64,000 bases of DNA from Rhodococcus sp. Leaf247 (GCF_001426185.1 NZ_LMRP01000004.1:320405-384404); one strand, 5' to 3'. Positions 28,882 through 40,515 are shown, counted from the first letter of the stretch. Program-made: numbers and translations. The notes: a model not told the origin generated them from the sequence alone.

Positions 28882-29933
28882 CGGCCGTTGTCGGTGACAC
28901 CGGCATCGGTGAAGGTCGCCATGTCGGCGAGGGTGGCGACGGCCCCCGACAGGATGGGCAGAGCGACCATCGCTCCCGATCCCTCCCCGAGGCGCATGGA
29001 GAGGTCCAGCAGTGGATCCATGCGGAGGTGCGCGAGCGCGAGGGCGTGCGCCGGCTCCGTCGACCGGTGACCGGCCAGCCACCATGCGGAAGCACCGACC
29101 GACAGATCGTTCGCCACCAACGCTGCCGCCGTGACGACGACTCCGTCGAGGACGACAGGGGTCCGGCGCACCGCGGCCTGGATCAGGAATCCCGTCATGG
29201 CCGCCAGATCGGCGCCGCCGACGGTGCGCAGCAACGCGATCGGATCCTTGACGACGGGGCGGGCGCGTCTCAACGAGTCACGGATGGCCGCCGTCTTACG
29301 GATCCATCCCGCGTCGTCCACTCCGGTGCCCCGCCCCACGGCGGCGACAGGCTCGGTATTGGTCACCGCGGCGATGAGAACCGTTGCCGGAGTGGTGTTC
29401 CCGATGCCCATGTCGCCCGCGATCAGGAGGTCGGCTCCGCCGTCGACCTCCTCGTCGGCGATGTCGCGACCCGCGGCGAGGGCTGCGCGCACCTCGTCGT
29501 CCGAGAGCGCGTCCTCACGGTCGATCGACCCGCTCGACCGGCGCACCTTGTACGTCGACACGGACTCGTCGGTCTCCGCGTCCACAGCCATGTCGACCAC
29601 GCGGACGCTTGCGCCGGATACCGTCGCCAAGGCATTGATGGCGGCACCGCCGGCGGCGATGTTGGCGACCATCTGGGCCGTCACCTCGGGTGGGTAGGCG
29701 GACACTCCGTGCTGGGCGATGCCGTGATCTCCGGCGAAGACCACGGCCCGAGCGCGCGCGAAACGATGGGGTGGGCACACACCCTGACACGACGCGATCC
29801 ACACGGCCAGATCCTCGAGACGCCCGAGCGACTCGGCAGGCTTGGTCAGGACGGCCTGCCTCGAGCGAGCCTGACGCGCGATTTCCGCGTCGGGAGGGTC
29901 CACCGGGCTGAACAGTGCGGGGCTGTCGGTCAC
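28878..29933 (-). CDS. cobT: Nicotinate-nucleotide-dimethylbenzimidazole phosphoribosyltransferase
   Basis: Makes alpha-ribazole phosphate, the lower-ligand precursor used by CobS. It has 351 residues. Family motifs: [43 protein letters not shown] and the C-terminal [18 protein letters not shown] with the catalytic glutamate. GTG at 29933 overlaps the cobU stop by four bases (GTGA). Open sequence upstream of this GTG is the other frame of cobU. Confidence 0.95.
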   Translation of the reverse strand: MTDSPALFSPVDPPDAEIARQARSRQAVLTKPAESLGRLEDLAVWIASCQGVCPPHRFARARAVVFAGDHGIAQHGVSAYPPEVTAQMVANIAAGGAAINALATVSGASVRVVDMAVDAETDESVSTYKVRRSSGSIDREDALSDDEVRAALAAGRDIADEEVDGGADLLIAGDMGIGNTTPATVLIAAVTNTEPVAAVGRGTGVDDAGWIRKTAAIRDSLRRARPVVKDPIALLRTVGGADLAAMTGFLIQAAVRRTPVVLDGVVVTAAALVANDLSVGASAWWLAGHRSTEPAHALALAHLRMDPLLDLSMRLGEGSGAMVALPILSGAVATLADMATFTDAGVTDNGR

Positions 29934-30505
29934 GACGTGCCTCTCGGTCGATCGGTCGACGGTGTGTGCGTCGGGTGTGTGAGGGGTAGCGGAAGTCCGG
30001 CGACCAGGAGGGTGACGGCGTCGCACGTCTGTGCCAGTCGTGCGTTCACCGACCCGATCTCGTCGCGGAAGAGTCGGCCCGCCCGCGTCTCGGGGATCAC
30101 GCCGAGACCGACTTCGGGAGAGACCATCACCAGCGGTCCGGGATGACGGTCGACCGCGTCGACGAGGGCGTCGACGGCCGGCTGGACGGTGCCACGCGGC
30201 GCATCCCACGCCTCGAGGTCGTCCAGTGCGCCGGTGAGCCACGTGCCGAGGTCGTCGACGAGAGTCGGCATGCCGTGGTCTGTCAGAGCTGCAGCGAGGT
30301 CGTCGTGCGCGGAGATCTCCAACGTCGACCAGTGGCTCGGTCTGGTGCGGCGATGCCGATCGATGCGGTCGTCCCAGTCCGTGTCGCCGGGGTTGCGTCG
30401 TCCCGTCGCGATGTAGCGCACGGCGGAGCGGCCGGCGAGCAGTGCTTCCGCGTGGCCGGATTTGCCGGAGCGTGCACCACCGAGAACGAGTGTCCGGTGT
30501 GTCAC
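29930..30505 (-). CDS. cobU: Adenosylcobinamide kinase/guanylyltransferase
   Basis: Phosphorylates adenosylcobinamide and adds GMP, feeding CobS. It has 191 residues with a P-loop GGARSGKS near the N-terminus, YIATGR with the following short acidic stretch, the histidine region [10 protein letters not shown] (GMP attachment) and [16 protein letters not shown] at 30505 starts [16 protein letters not shown]. In M. tuberculosis cobU is elsewhere in the genome, so its placement with cobT and cobS here gives a compact three-gene operon. No cobalamin riboswitch precedes it. Confidence 0.94.
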   Translation of the reverse strand: MTHRTLVLGGARSGKSGHAEALLAGRSAVRYIATGRRNPGDTDWDDRIDRHRRTRPSHWSTLEISAHDDLAAALTDHGMPTLVDDLGTWLTGALDDLEAWDAPRGTVQPAVDALVDAVDRHPGPLVMVSPEVGLGVIPETRAGRLFRDEIGSVNARLAQTCDAVTLLVAGLPLPLTHPTHTPSTDRPRGTS

Positions 30506-30518
30506 CGCGATGTGCGGA

Positions 30519-31190
30519 TCAGACCGCGTCGCCGGGGCCGACGCGCGGCTTGGGTGCGCGCATCTTGCGGACCTGCGACGCGCGGACGAACGTGTACCAC
30601 CCGAGCTTGAAGCCACCGTCGGGCGTCTCCGGGAAACGATCGCGCACCCGGTTGTTGACCCGTCGGCCGAGGAAGTACCCGTCGATGGCCATGAAGATCA
30701 TCATGATGAACAGCGCCAGGGTGACGATCGACTGGACCGCGGGGCTCAGGAACAGGGCTACCAGCAGGATCAACGCCATCGGCATGAACAGTCCGACGAA
30801 GTTGCGCCGCGAGTCGACGAGGTCGCGGGCGTACGCACGGACGGGTCCCTTGTCGCGAGGCAGAAGGAACTTGTCCTCACCGGCCATCATGCGGGCGCGC
30901 TGATCGGCCGACTTGGCACGACGCTCCGCGGAGGCGATCTTGCGCTCTTCCTTCGACCCGCGCGTGGCCTTGCGCCGCGCACGCGCTTCCTTGGCCGTCA
31001 ACGGAGCCGGCGCGACAGGACCGCGTCGGCGACCTTCCGCCTCGCGGCGGGACGGTGTCGGACGGCCCTTGCTCACGCTGACCTTGCCGGTAGCAGGCGA
31101 CGCGGTGGTGGGCTCGGTCCGATCCGCGGCGGTCGACTCGTGGTCGACGGACTTGTCACCGGACTTACCGAAGGGCAGCTTCACACGCAC
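30519..31190 (-). CDS. DUF3043 membrane protein
   Basis: A 223-residue protein of the actinobacterial DUF3043 family (Rv2206-like). The long N-terminal tail is basic and Ala/Pro-rich (1-100), followed by two closely spaced membrane helices (FVGLFMPMALILLVALFLS and VTLALFIMMIFMAIDGYFLG) and a short basic C-terminus. The start at GTG 31190 or GTG 31184 is uncertain by two residues. It is upstream of cobU with a 13-base gap. Function unknown. Confidence 0.87.
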   Translation of the reverse strand: MRVKLPFGKSGDKSVDHESTAADRTEPTTASPATGKVSVSKGRPTPSRREAEGRRRGPVAPAPLTAKEARARRKATRGSKEERKIASAERRAKSADQRARMMAGEDKFLLPRDKGPVRAYARDLVDSRRNFVGLFMPMALILLVALFLSPAVQSIVTLALFIMMIFMAIDGYFLGRRVNNRVRDRFPETPDGGFKLGWYTFVRASQVRKMRAPKPRVGPGDAV

Positions 31191-31247
31191 AGGCTATTCG
31201 ACGGAGACGACAGGGTGAACACCGCAGTCCGTCGATAGAGTGACCCG

Positions 31248-32297
31248 ATGCGCGTTCTCATCGCCCCCGATTCCTTCGGAGACACCCTGACCGCGGCCGA
31301 CGCCGCCGCCGCCATCGCGGCCGGATGGTCGAGCGAACGCGACGACGACCTGATCCTCGCTCCGCAGTCCGACGGCGGGCCGGGCTTCGTCGACGCTCTG
31401 GCCGTGGACGGCGGGCAGGTGGTCGAGACCGTCGTGGCGGGTCCTCTGGAACACGACGTGACGGCGCGATGGCTGCTCGACGGCACCACCGCCTACATCG
31501 AGGTCGCGCAGACCGTCGGGCTGCACCTCCTGGGGTGCACACCCGACGTCGAGACGGCAGTCGGGGCGCACAGCAGGGGAGTGGGACAGCTGATCGCCGA
31601 GGCGATCGGCCGCGGTGCGCGCACCGTCGTCGTCGGGCTCGGCGGCAGCAGCTCCACGGACGGTGGCTACGGCATGATCCACGCGCTCGGCGGACCCGAT
31701 GCTGCGTCGGCCGCACTGCGCGACATCGAGCTGGTCGCGGCCAGTGACGTCGACAACCCACTGCTGGGACCGCCCGGCGCAGCCGCGGTCTTCGGACCGC
31801 AGAAGGGTGCCGACGCGAAGACTGTCGAGCTGCTCGAGGCGCGCAACGCCGAGTGGTGCAGCGAACTCGACCGTATTGCCGGGCGGAACGTCGCGGATCT
31901 CGAGGGCGCCGGCGCCGCGGGTGGCCTCGGTGCGGCCCTGCTGGCGTTGGGGGCCACCAGGACGTCGGGCGCGGACGTCGTCGCCCGGCGCACTCGTCGC
32001 CACGAGGTGATGCCCACCGTGGACCTCGTTCTCACCGGTGAGGGCAAGTTCGATTCGCAGTCGCTGCGCGGCAAGGTGGTCACGGCGCTGGCGGCGGCCG
32101 CATCCGAGCACCGCATCCGCACCATCGTCCTCGCAGGTCAGGTGCACCTCGACGAGGCCGAGATGCGTGGTGCGGGAATCGAGGCTGCACATTCGGTGAC
32201 CGACTTCGCCGGATCGGTCGAGCTCGCGATGTCGGACGCCCGAGCGCAGCTGACGGCGCTGTCGGCAGAGGTCGCACGTCACCGATTCTCGGTGTGA
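31248..32297 (+). CDS. Glycerate kinase
   Basis: GckA/GarK-type glycerate kinase that phosphorylates glycerate using ATP. It has 349 residues. The start MRVLIAPDSFGDTLTAADAAAAIAAGW, the segment PQSDGGPGFVDAL and the VVGLGGSSSTDGGYGM motif are characteristic, as is VLTGEGKFDSQSLRGKV near the C-terminus. It is divergent from the DUF3043 gene with about 57 bases between starts. It corresponds to Rv2205c in the conserved order. Confidence 0.93.
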   Translation: MRVLIAPDSFGDTLTAADAAAAIAAGWSSERDDDLILAPQSDGGPGFVDALAVDGGQVVETVVAGPLEHDVTARWLLDGTTAYIEVAQTVGLHLLGCTPDVETAVGAHSRGVGQLIAEAIGRGARTVVVGLGGSSSTDGGYGMIHALGGPDAASAALRDIELVAASDVDNPLLGPPGAAAVFGPQKGADAKTVELLEARNAEWCSELDRIAGRNVADLEGAGAAGGLGAALLALGATRTSGADVVARRTRRHEVMPTVDLVLTGEGKFDSQSLRGKVVTALAAAASEHRIRTIVLAGQVHLDEAEMRGAGIEAAHSVTDFAGSVELAMSDARAQLTALSAEVARHRFSV

Positions 32298-32394
32298 CGC
32301 ACCCCGGCGATCGTGTGGAATACCGGGGTCGGGAGTACCGTTGACCATGTTCGCTGGCGTTATGCCGAGAGGGCACGAACGATAGGGAGAACCC

Positions 32395-32781
32395 ATGACT
32401 GTGCAGAACGACGTCGTTACCAGCGACGTGACCACCACCGGTGCCGACACCGAGACGCATGCCGTCCTGATGACCGAGGCCGCTTCGTCCAAGGCGAAGG
32501 CACTCCTCGACCAGGAAGGTCGCGACGATCTGGCTCTGCGCATCGCAGTGCAGCCCGGCGGATGCGCAGGACTGCGCTACCAGCTGTTCTTCGACGACCG
32601 CTCGCTCGACGGCGACCTGGTCAAGGACTTCAACGGCGTGACGCTGGCCGTCGACCGGATGAGCGCGCCGTACGTCGAGGGCGCCTCGATCGACTTCGTC
32701 GACACCATCGAGAAGCAGGGCTTCACCATCGACAACCCGAACGCCACGGGTTCGTGCGCCTGCGGTGACTCGTTCAACTGA
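32395..32781 (+). CDS. erpA: A-type iron-sulfur carrier (HesB/IscA/ErpA family)
   Basis: Delivers Fe-S clusters to target enzymes. It has 128 residues with an extended N-terminal tail and the three ligand cysteines in GGCAGLRY and SCACGDSF. ATG at 32395 is preceded by AGGGAG a short distance upstream. In actinobacteria this gene lies near the cytochrome bc1-aa3 genes, whose Rieske protein needs a 2Fe-2S cluster, and lipA also needs clusters; specific clients are not shown. A strong terminator follows. Confidence 0.9.
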   Translation: MTVQNDVVTSDVTTTGADTETHAVLMTEAASSKAKALLDQEGRDDLALRIAVQPGGCAGLRYQLFFDDRSLDGDLVKDFNGVTLAVDRMSAPYVEGASIDFVDTIEKQGFTIDNPNATGSCACGDSFN

Positions 32782-33903
<1,122 letters not shown>

Positions 33904-33913
33904 ATCCTCCCGG

Positions 33914-33949
33914 CCGACCTACCCGCTAGAGCCGGACGGGGTAGGTCGG
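33914..33949. terminator. Bidirectional terminator between adoK and asnB
   Basis: The 11-bp inverted repeat CCGACCTACCC / GGGTAGGTCGG lies in the 22-base gap between convergent genes and extends into the last codons of asnB. Confidence 0.75.
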
Positions 33950-35851
33950 TTCCGCGATGGCAGGCACGATGCGCTTCTCGACGAAGATGCCGTGCCACAC
34001 CATGAAGATCAGCACCGTCCAGAGTCGACGGCTGTGATCGCTTCGACCCTCTCGATGGTCGTTCAGCATGCGAGTGATCGCCGCCTTGTCCAGCAGGTGG
34101 TCGGTCTGCGAGTCGGCGATCTGCTGGTGCGCCCAGTCGAACAACTCGGTGCCGCGCAACCAATGCCGCAGCGGCACAGGGAAACCCAGCTTCGCGCGGT
34201 TCAGCACATGGTCGGGCACGATGCCGTCGAGCGCCTTGCGCAGCGCGTACTTCGTGGTCGACTTCGTGATCTTCTGCTCGAGCGGCAACTGCTCCGCCAC
34301 CCGGAACACCTCGTTGTCGAGGAACGGCACACGGAGCTCCAGCGAATTGGCCATCGTGATCTTGTCGGCCTTGACCAGGATGTCGCCGCGCAGCCACGTG
34401 AACAGGTCGAGGTGCTGCATGCGCGCCACCGGATCCCACCCGACGGACTGCGCGTAGATCGGCGCCGTCACGTCCTGGTGGGTCCACTCGGGCCGGAACT
34501 CCCGCAGCACCGAGCGAAGCTGGGCGTCGTTGAAGCTGCGGGCGTTTCCGTAGTACCGCTCTTCGAGAGTCATCGATCCGCGGTTCAGCAGGCTCTTGCC
34601 GCGGGTGCCCTCCGGAATGCGCTCGCTGAGCCGACCTGCAGCACGGCGCAGGGAGGAGGGGAGCTTGTCGAACGGTGCGAGCGACAGCGGCTCGCGATAG
34701 ATGGTGTAGCCACCGAACAGCTCGTCCGCGCCCTCACCGGACAGCACGACCTTGACGTGCTTGCGAGCTTCCTTGGCGACGAAGTAGAGCGGCACCAGCG
34801 CTGGATCAGCCACCGGGTCGTCGAGGTACCAGACGATCTCGGGGATCGCCGCGGCGAACTCCTCCGGTCCGACGACCTTGATGACGTGCTTGGCACCGAT
34901 GGCTGCGGCCGACTCGGCGGCGACATCGACCTCCGAGTACCCCTCGCGTTCGAAGCCCGTCGTGAACGTGACCAGATCGGGGTTGTGGCGCATCGCCAAC
35001 GCGGCGATCGCCGTCGAGTCGATACCGCCCGACAGGAACGAGCCCACCGTGACGTCGGCACGCATGTGCTTGGCGACGGAGTCCTCGAGAGCCTGAGCGA
35101 TCTCCCGGTAACGGGCAGCCTCGGTACCGGACGCGACAGGGCGTACCGGGAACGTCGGCCGGAAATACCGCGTGACGACGGGAGCGGAACCCGGCGTCAG
35201 CCGAGCGAAGCAGCCGGACTCCAGGCGGACGATGCCGGCATGCAACGTCTCCGGTTCGGGCACGTACTGCAGCACTGTGTAGTGCTCCAACGCGCGGGGG
35301 TCGAGCTCGTCCGACACACCGAGCTTCCCCATCAGATCGAGAATGCTCTTCTTCTCGCTCGCGAACGCCGTACCGCCGGTGCCCGTGGAGTAGAAGAGCG
35401 GCTTGATGCCGAACGGGTCACGTGCGAGGAACAGTTCACGCTTCTCGGTGTCCCACAGAGCGATGGCGAACATGCCCCGCAGCTTGCGGACGGCGTCGTC
35501 ACCCCAGAAGTGGAATGCGGCGACGATCGCCTCGCCGTCCCCCTCCGTCGCGAAGACGGCGCCGTGCTCGGCGGTCAGCGTCGCGCGCAGCTCGAGGTAG
35601 TTGTAGATCTCTCCGTTGAAGACGAGCGCATAGCGGTCCGGGTTGTCCTCGGGGCCCCACCGCAACGGCTGGTGGGAGTGCTCGATGTCGATGATCGAGA
35701 GCCGGTTGAAACCCAGCGCCAGATCGGCGTCGTGCCACGTACCCGGCTCGTCCGGGCCGCGATGCCGCATGCACTGCGACGCGGAGCCGACGGCATCGAC
35801 GACATCTTCCGCGGATGCGTTCGGTGTCAGCAGTCCCAGCAGTCCACACAC
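33926..35851 (-). CDS. asnB: Asparagine synthetase (glutamine-hydrolysing)
   Basis: Converts aspartate, glutamine and ATP to asparagine; actinobacterial AsnB homologues can also amidate cell-wall precursors (LtsA type), so either role is possible. It has 641 residues. GTG at 35851 puts the nucleophile Cys at position 2 ([10 protein letters not shown]). The glutaminase domain (1-200) has [22 protein letters not shown] and NGEIYNY; the synthetase domain has the PP-loop [15 protein letters not shown]. The long open frame upstream of the GTG is not coding. It is convergent with adoK and divergent from ctaC. Confidence 0.95.
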   Translation of the reverse strand: MCGLLGLLTPNASAEDVVDAVGSASQCMRHRGPDEPGTWHDADLALGFNRLSIIDIEHSHQPLRWGPEDNPDRYALVFNGEIYNYLELRATLTAEHGAVFATEGDGEAIVAAFHFWGDDAVRKLRGMFAIALWDTEKRELFLARDPFGIKPLFYSTGTGGTAFASEKKSILDLMGKLGVSDELDPRALEHYTVLQYVPEPETLHAGIVRLESGCFARLTPGSAPVVTRYFRPTFPVRPVASGTEAARYREIAQALEDSVAKHMRADVTVGSFLSGGIDSTAIAALAMRHNPDLVTFTTGFEREGYSEVDVAAESAAAIGAKHVIKVVGPEEFAAAIPEIVWYLDDPVADPALVPLYFVAKEARKHVKVVLSGEGADELFGGYTIYREPLSLAPFDKLPSSLRRAAGRLSERIPEGTRGKSLLNRGSMTLEERYYGNARSFNDAQLRSVLREFRPEWTHQDVTAPIYAQSVGWDPVARMQHLDLFTWLRGDILVKADKITMANSLELRVPFLDNEVFRVAEQLPLEQKITKSTTKYALRKALDGIVPDHVLNRAKLGFPVPLRHWLRGTELFDWAHQQIADSQTDHLLDKAAITRMLNDHREGRSDHSRRLWTVLIFMVWHGIFVEKRIVPAIAEPTYPVRL

Positions 35852-36134
35852 GGTCGGCAAGCCTCGTTTCGATCGATGTGACAGCCGATCGCGCAGGCTC
35901 GGCCGTCGGGGAACGCCGGACCACGGGCCCGGCGAGTGTCGGTCCGAGTATGCCGCAGTCGCCGCCGCGACCACAGTTGCGCCGCCGACCAACACGTGGC
36001 CCACCCGACACGAGAACCGAGGCCGCTTTGGTCTACGCTGCGTAGTACACGGACACATCGTGCACGCAGGCCGCTCGGCCTGCAGCGCGAGGCGTGTTCG
36101 TACTCTCCATCTTGGCAATCAGGAAGGCGTGATC

Positions 36135-37178
36135 GTGGCGCAGCGTGGTGGTGGATCCGGCCGTCGGATGACACGGCGAGTCGGATTGGTGGCTTCTCTT
36201 GCAGTGGCCGCCGTAGTGCTGTCGGGCTGCGGCATCGACAACTCGGTTCTTCGGTTCGGGTGGCCCTCGGGCATCACCCCGCAGGCCGAGCGCATGCGAG
36301 AGCTGTGGACCTGGTCGGTCATCGCGGCTCTCATCATGGGCGTCATCGTCTGGGGCCTCACGTTCTGGACCGTCGCGTTCCACCGTAAGAAGAAGGACTC
36401 CCCGGAGTTCCCTCGCCAGACGGCCTACAACGTGCCGCTGGAGCTCTTCTACACGGCCGTGCCGTTCGTCATCATCGCCGTGCTCTTCTACTTCACCGTC
36501 GTGGTGCAGAACTACGTGCAGGAGAAGCAGGACAACCCGGATGTCGTCGTCGACGTCACCGCGTTCCAGTGGAACTGGAAGTTCGGCTACCGCACCGTCG
36601 ACCTCAAGGACGGCCGGGCGATCTACGACGGCACCGACGAGGAGCGCGAGCAGGCAGCCGAAGAGGCCGGCACCACCGAGGGTGAAGAGCCCGGCCCGCT
36701 GTTCGGTCGCGAGAAGTCCGACCAGTCGTACCTGAACTACAACGACATCGAGACCGTCGGCTCCAGCAACGAGGTGCCCATCCTCGTGCTGCCGACCGGT
36801 AAGCGCATCGAGTTCGAGATCGCGTCCTCGGACGTCATCCACTCCTTCTGGGTGCCCGAGTTCCTGTTCAAGCGCGACGTGCTCCCGAACCCGAAAGAGA
36901 ACCACTCGGACAACGTCTTCCAGATCAGCGAGATCGAGCAGGAAGGTGCGTTCGTCGGGCGCTGCGCCGAGATGTGCGGCACCTACCACGCGATGATGAA
37001 CTTCGAGGTCCGCGCCGTCAGCCCCGAGGCATTCGAGTCGTACATGGATGCCCGTCGTGACGGACAGACCAACGCTCAGGCACTCGAGTCCATCGGCCAG
37101 GAGCCCCTCGCGACCTCCACGTCGCCGTTCAACACAGATCGCACGCTCAAGAGTGCGACCGTGGCAGAAGGAAACTGA
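36135..37178 (+). CDS. ctaC: Cytochrome c oxidase subunit II
   Basis: Carries the CuA centre that receives electrons from cytochrome cc in the bc1-aa3 supercomplex. It has 347 residues: an N-terminal lipoprotein signal (lipobox LSGC), two transmembrane helices (about 60-85 and 105-125), and a periplasmic cupredoxin domain with the CuA ligands in [10 protein letters not shown] and [14 protein letters not shown]. An acidic insert ([20 protein letters not shown]) precedes the cupredoxin core, as in other actinobacteria. GTG at 36135 is placed by AGGAAGG seven bases upstream; GTG 36129 is the alternative. ctaF follows. Confidence 0.94.
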   Translation: MAQRGGGSGRRMTRRVGLVASLAVAAVVLSGCGIDNSVLRFGWPSGITPQAERMRELWTWSVIAALIMGVIVWGLTFWTVAFHRKKKDSPEFPRQTAYNVPLELFYTAVPFVIIAVLFYFTVVVQNYVQEKQDNPDVVVDVTAFQWNWKFGYRTVDLKDGRAIYDGTDEEREQAAEEAGTTEGEEPGPLFGREKSDQSYLNYNDIETVGSSNEVPILVLPTGKRIEFEIASSDVIHSFWVPEFLFKRDVLPNPKENHSDNVFQISEIEQEGAFVGRCAEMCGTYHAMMNFEVRAVSPEAFESYMDARRDGQTNAQALESIGQEPLATSTSPFNTDRTLKSATVAEGN

Positions 37179-37184
37179 CACCAC

Positions 37185-37601
37185 ATGAAGATCGAAGCGA
37201 AGCTCTTCGAGATCCTGACCGGGTTCTTCATCCTCGTCGGAATTCTCTACGGCGTGTTCACCGGCTTCTCACGTACCGGCATCGAATGGGCAGGCCTCAC
37301 CGCCATCGCCCTCTCCGCCGGTCTGACGCTGATCGTCGGTACGTACTTCCGATTCGTTGCTCGTCGCTTGGACACCCGTCCCGAGGACTACGACGACGCT
37401 GAGGTTGCCGACGGTGCAGGCGACCTGGGCTTCTTCAGCCCCGGTAGCTTCTGGCCGATCATCCTCGCCGGATCCGGTGCCTTCATGGCCCTGGCCTTCG
37501 CCTTCTACGAGCCGTGGATGCTGGCTCTGGGCGCCCTCGCCATCATCGGTGCGGCTGCCGGCCTGGTCTTCGAGTACCACGTGGGACCCGAGAAGCACTG
37601 A
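37185..37601 (+). CDS. ctaF: Cytochrome c oxidase subunit IV, actinobacterial type
   Basis: A 138-residue membrane protein with four hydrophobic segments ([60 protein letters not shown] and [18 protein letters not shown]), the form of actinobacterial CtaF that completes the aa3 oxidase. ATG at 37185 lies six bases after the ctaC stop, so the two form an operon. A terminator follows. Confidence 0.93.
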   Translation: MKIEAKLFEILTGFFILVGILYGVFTGFSRTGIEWAGLTAIALSAGLTLIVGTYFRFVARRLDTRPEDYDDAEVADGAGDLGFFSPGSFWPIILAGSGAFMALAFAFYEPWMLALGALAIIGAAAGLVFEYHVGPEKH

Positions 37602-37612
37602 CACACTCTCCC

Positions 37613-37646
37613 CAGAACGTCCCCAGCTGATGCTGGGGGCGTTCTG
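37613..37646 (+). terminator. Terminator hairpin after ctaC-ctaF
   Basis: The inverted repeat CAGAACGTCCCCAGC / GCTGGGGGCGTTCTG pairs 14 of 15 positions around a four-base loop, 11 bases beyond the ctaF stop. Confidence 0.82.
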
Positions 37647-37728
37647 CGTTGTCGGAGTGTGTGCTGGGGGGGTTGGTCGGTCCGATCGGCGCGGTGATTG
37701 TGGTGGTGAGTGGTGGCGATTGGTGCGA

Positions 37729-38657
37729 GCGCACACCCCTTCCATTCGTTCGCACCGGGACTCGCCGTGGTGACACGCCGGTGTTCCGCTGGAGGGGGTG
37801 TGCGGTCGTGCTGAGGCGGGCTCGTCTAGGTTCGACGCGCACCTTGCAGCCGAACGCGCACTCTGCAACGTCCGCTCTGTAATGGGCGGTGCGCGCATGC
37901 CGGCCGATTCTCAGTAGCGGTGCTGTGCTGTGAGCGCACACCCTTTCCATTTACCTGCACCGGGACTCGCCGTGGTGACGCGCCGACGTTTCGCTGGAGG
38001 GGGTGTGCGGTCGGGTGGGGTGGGATGGCGCGGCCCGCCCGGTGCGGCGCTTGACGGCCAATGCTCATCTGTAGCGACGCAGGGGTGCTGAGCGACGCGA
38101 GCGCACACCCCTTGCAAGTACCCGCACCGGGACTCGCCGTGGTGACACGCCGTCGTTGCGCTGGAGGGGGTGTGCGGTCGGGTGGGGTGGCGCGGCCCGC
38201 GCGGTGCGGCGCTTGACGGCCAATGCTCATCTGTCGCGACGCAGGGGTGCTGAGCGACGCGAGCGCACACCCCGTCCATGTACTCGCGCCGGGACTCGCC
38301 GTGGTGACACGCCGGTGTTCCGCTGGAGGGGGTGTGCGGTCGTGCTGAGGCGGGCTCCTCTAGGTCCGCCGCGCACGTTGCAGCGCATGTCGTCGTAGTG
38401 GTGCCGGGCGTCGGGAGCGCACACCCCCTCCATCTACCCGCGCCGGGACGCGCCGTGGTGACACGCCGGTGTCCCGCTGGAGGGGGTGTGCGGTCGTGCT
38501 GAGTGGCGCGGCCCTGCACGGTGCGGAGCATGACGGCTAATTCTCATGTGTCGCGTTGAAATGGTGCTGGAGCGACGCGAGCGCACACCGCTTGCAAGTA
38601 CCCGCACCGGGACTCGCCGTGGTGACGCGCCGACCTGGCGCTGGAGGAGGTGTGCGG
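37729..38657. repeat. Array of six 77-bp palindrome-ended repeats
   Basis: Six copies, each exactly 77 bases, begin at 37729, 37934, 38101, 38263, 38417 and 38581. Each starts GCGCACACCCC (one copy CCG) and ends GGAGGGGGTGTGCGG (one copy GGAGGAGG), so the ends are inverted repeats, and each contains a central core CGGGACTCGCCGTGGTGAC that is nearly identical in all copies. The intervening stretches (77-128 bases) are themselves related and fall into two types. The array fills the space between the ctaF terminator and the qcrB terminator and contains no supported gene; open frames through it, on both strands, are repeat-derived. The function is unknown. Confidence 0.88.
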
Positions 38658-38722
38658 TTGCGCCGGAACCGACGCGTCCACCCCGACCCGGCGGTGGGGG
38701 AGGGGAGTGCTGGGAAACGAGA

Positions 38723-38753
38723 AGAGGCGCCACCCGTATCGGGTGGCGCCTCT
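38723..38753 (-). terminator. Terminator hairpin after qcrB
   Basis: A perfect 13-bp inverted repeat, AGAGGCGCCACCC / GGGTGGCGCCTCT, with a five-base loop. On the minus strand it follows the qcrB stop by about 20 bases and leads into a pyrimidine-rich TCTTCTCGTTTCCC tract. It should end the ctaE-qcrCAB transcript. Confidence 0.85.
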
Positions 38754-38772
38754 CATCCATTACTCGGTGGGG

Positions 38773-40515
38773 TCAGTGTCCGTTTGACTCCGGATCGTGA
38801 CCGTTGCCGTTCGCATGACCGTTGCCGTTGGCGTGACCGTTGCCGTCCGCAAGGCCGTTGCCGTTCGAGCTTCCGTTGCCGTTCGAGTGGCCGTTGCCCT
38901 GCGCCAGAACCTTCGCCTGGTACGTGCGGAGCATCGTGAGCTGATCGTGCTCGCCCTCGTGCGACAGACGCTCGTGCAACCGGTGCTCTTCGTCCGAGTC
39001 CGGAGTGAAGATGCTGCCGGAGCCGGGCTTGCCGGCCGATCCGAGCTTGTTCATCTTCTTGGGCAGTGCAGCGCCCTGGTACTCGAGGGGGAGCGGATGT
39101 CCGTGCTCGTCCACCGGGCCCAGAGGCTGGTGGATCTCGACGTAGGCACCCTGCGGCAGGCGCTTGATCACGCCGGTCTCGATGCCGTGCTCGAGCACCT
39201 GGCGATCGCTGCGCTGCAGACCGATGCAGAAGCGGTAGGTCAGCAGGTAGGCGATCGGAGGCAGGACGACCAGGCCGATGCGGCCGATCCAGGTCATCGC
39301 GTTCAGGGAGATGGCGAACTTGTACGCGATGATGTCGTTCACGCAGGAGAGCGTGAGGACCACGTAGAAGGCGATCGCCATCGCGCCGACTGCAGTACGC
39401 ACCGGCACGTCGCGCGGACGCTGGAGCAGGTTGTGGTGTGCGTCGTCCTTGGTGAAGCGCTTCTCGATCCAGGGGTACGCGATCATGATCGCGAACACCG
39501 CACCCATGATGACGGCCACCCAGAACACGGCCGGGATCATGTAGTTGCCGAGGTAGAGCTCCCACGCGGGCCACAGTCGAGCGAGGCCGTCGGTCCACAT
39601 CATGTAGAAGTCGGGCTGCGAGCCTGCGGACACCTGCGACGGGTTGTACGGGCCGAGGGCCCACACCGGGTTGATCTGCAGAACGCCGCCCATGACCGCG
39701 AGGACACCGAACGTCATCGCGAAGAACGCGCCCGACTTCACTGCGAAGACCGGGAGGATGCGGACGCCGACGACGTTGGTCTCGGTGCGGCCGGGGCCGG
39801 GGAACTGCGTGTGCTTCTGGTACCAGACCAACGCGAGGTGAGCCGCGATGAGCGCCAGGATGATGGCCGGCAACAGGAGAACGTGAGCGACGTAGAGGCG
39901 CGGGATGATGATCGTGCCCGGGAAGTCGCCGTTGAAGATCAACCAGTGCATCCACGTGCCGACCACCGGGATGGAGATGGTGATGCCGGAGAACGCGGCG
40001 CGGAGGCCGGTGCCGGAGAGCAGGTCGTCGGGGAGCGAGTAACCGAAGAAGCCCTCGAACATGGCCAGGATGAGCAGCAGCGAACCGATGACCCAGTTGG
40101 CCTCACGCGGGCGGCGGAACGCACCGGTGAAGAAGATGCGGGCCATGTGCACGATGATCGAGCACGCGAACAGCAGCGCTGCCCAGTGGTGGATCTGGCG
40201 GATGAACAGACCGCCGCGGACCTCGAAGGACAAGTCCAGCGTGGTCGCGTAGGCCCTGGTCATCTCGACGCCGCGGAGTGGTGCGTACGCGCCGTCGTAG
40301 ATCGTCTCGGACATGGAGGGGTCGTAGAACAACGTGAGGTACGTGCCGGACAGCAGCAGGATGATGAAGCTGTACAGCGCGATCTCACCGAGCAGGAACG
40401 ACCAGTGCGTCGGGAAAACCTTGTTGATCTGTCGACGCATGCCCGCAGAGAGGTGATAGCGGGAGTCGACGCCCTCGGCCTGCTTCGCAGCGAGAGTGGC
40501 GATGGTTGGACTCAT
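38773..40515 (-). CDS. qcrB: Cytochrome bc1 complex cytochrome b subunit
   Basis: Membrane quinol oxidase core of the actinobacterial bc1-aa3 supercomplex. It has 580 residues with eight or more transmembrane helices; the heme-ligand histidines lie in [29 protein letters not shown] and later [18 protein letters not shown] segments, and the Qo-site PEWY motif is represented in the helix around WVIG...[12 protein letters not shown]. The C-terminus is unusual: after about residue 540 it becomes a low-complexity tail of Asn-Gly-His/Ser units ([16 protein letters not shown]) with the matching DNA repeat at about 38790-38905. ATG at 40515 overlaps the qcrA stop by four bases. Confidence 0.95.
   Translation of the reverse strand: MSPTIATLAAKQAEGVDSRYHLSAGMRRQINKVFPTHWSFLLGEIALYSFIILLLSGTYLTLFYDPSMSETIYDGAYAPLRGVEMTRAYATTLDLSFEVRGGLFIRQIHHWAALLFACSIIVHMARIFFTGAFRRPREANWVIGSLLLILAMFEGFFGYSLPDDLLSGTGLRAAFSGITISIPVVGTWMHWLIFNGDFPGTIIIPRLYVAHVLLLPAIILALIAAHLALVWYQKHTQFPGPGRTETNVVGVRILPVFAVKSGAFFAMTFGVLAVMGGVLQINPVWALGPYNPSQVSAGSQPDFYMMWTDGLARLWPAWELYLGNYMIPAVFWVAVIMGAVFAIMIAYPWIEKRFTKDDAHHNLLQRPRDVPVRTAVGAMAIAFYVVLTLSCVNDIIAYKFAISLNAMTWIGRIGLVVLPPIAYLLTYRFCIGLQRSDRQVLEHGIETGVIKRLPQGAYVEIHQPLGPVDEHGHPLPLEYQGAALPKKMNKLGSAGKPGSGSIFTPDSDEEHRLHERLSHEGEHDQLTMLRTYQAKVLAQGNGHSNGNGSSNGNGLADGNGHANGNGHANGNGHDPESNGH

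Noticed and set aside
30506..31247. Cobalamin riboswitch before cobU
   Set aside because: The upstream space is filled by the DUF3043 gene and no B12-box-like sequence was seen.
37729..37805. tRNA-sized (77-base) gene
   Set aside because: No T-loop or anticodon arm and no CCA-type acceptor; the ends pair over only about 11-15 bases as a simple hairpin.
37729..38657. CRISPR array
   Set aside because: Repeats are 77 bp with inverted ends, the intervening sequences are homologous to each other rather than unique, and there is no cas gene.
37826..38760. Open reading frames across the repeat array on both strands
   Set aside because: Their peptides (repeated RTPPP/VTTASPGAG-like stretches) follow the DNA repeat in several frames and have no ribosome-binding sites.
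38790..38905. Short tandem repeat as a CRISPR or regulatory repeat
   Set aside because: It is inside qcrB in frame and encodes the Asn-Gly-His tail.
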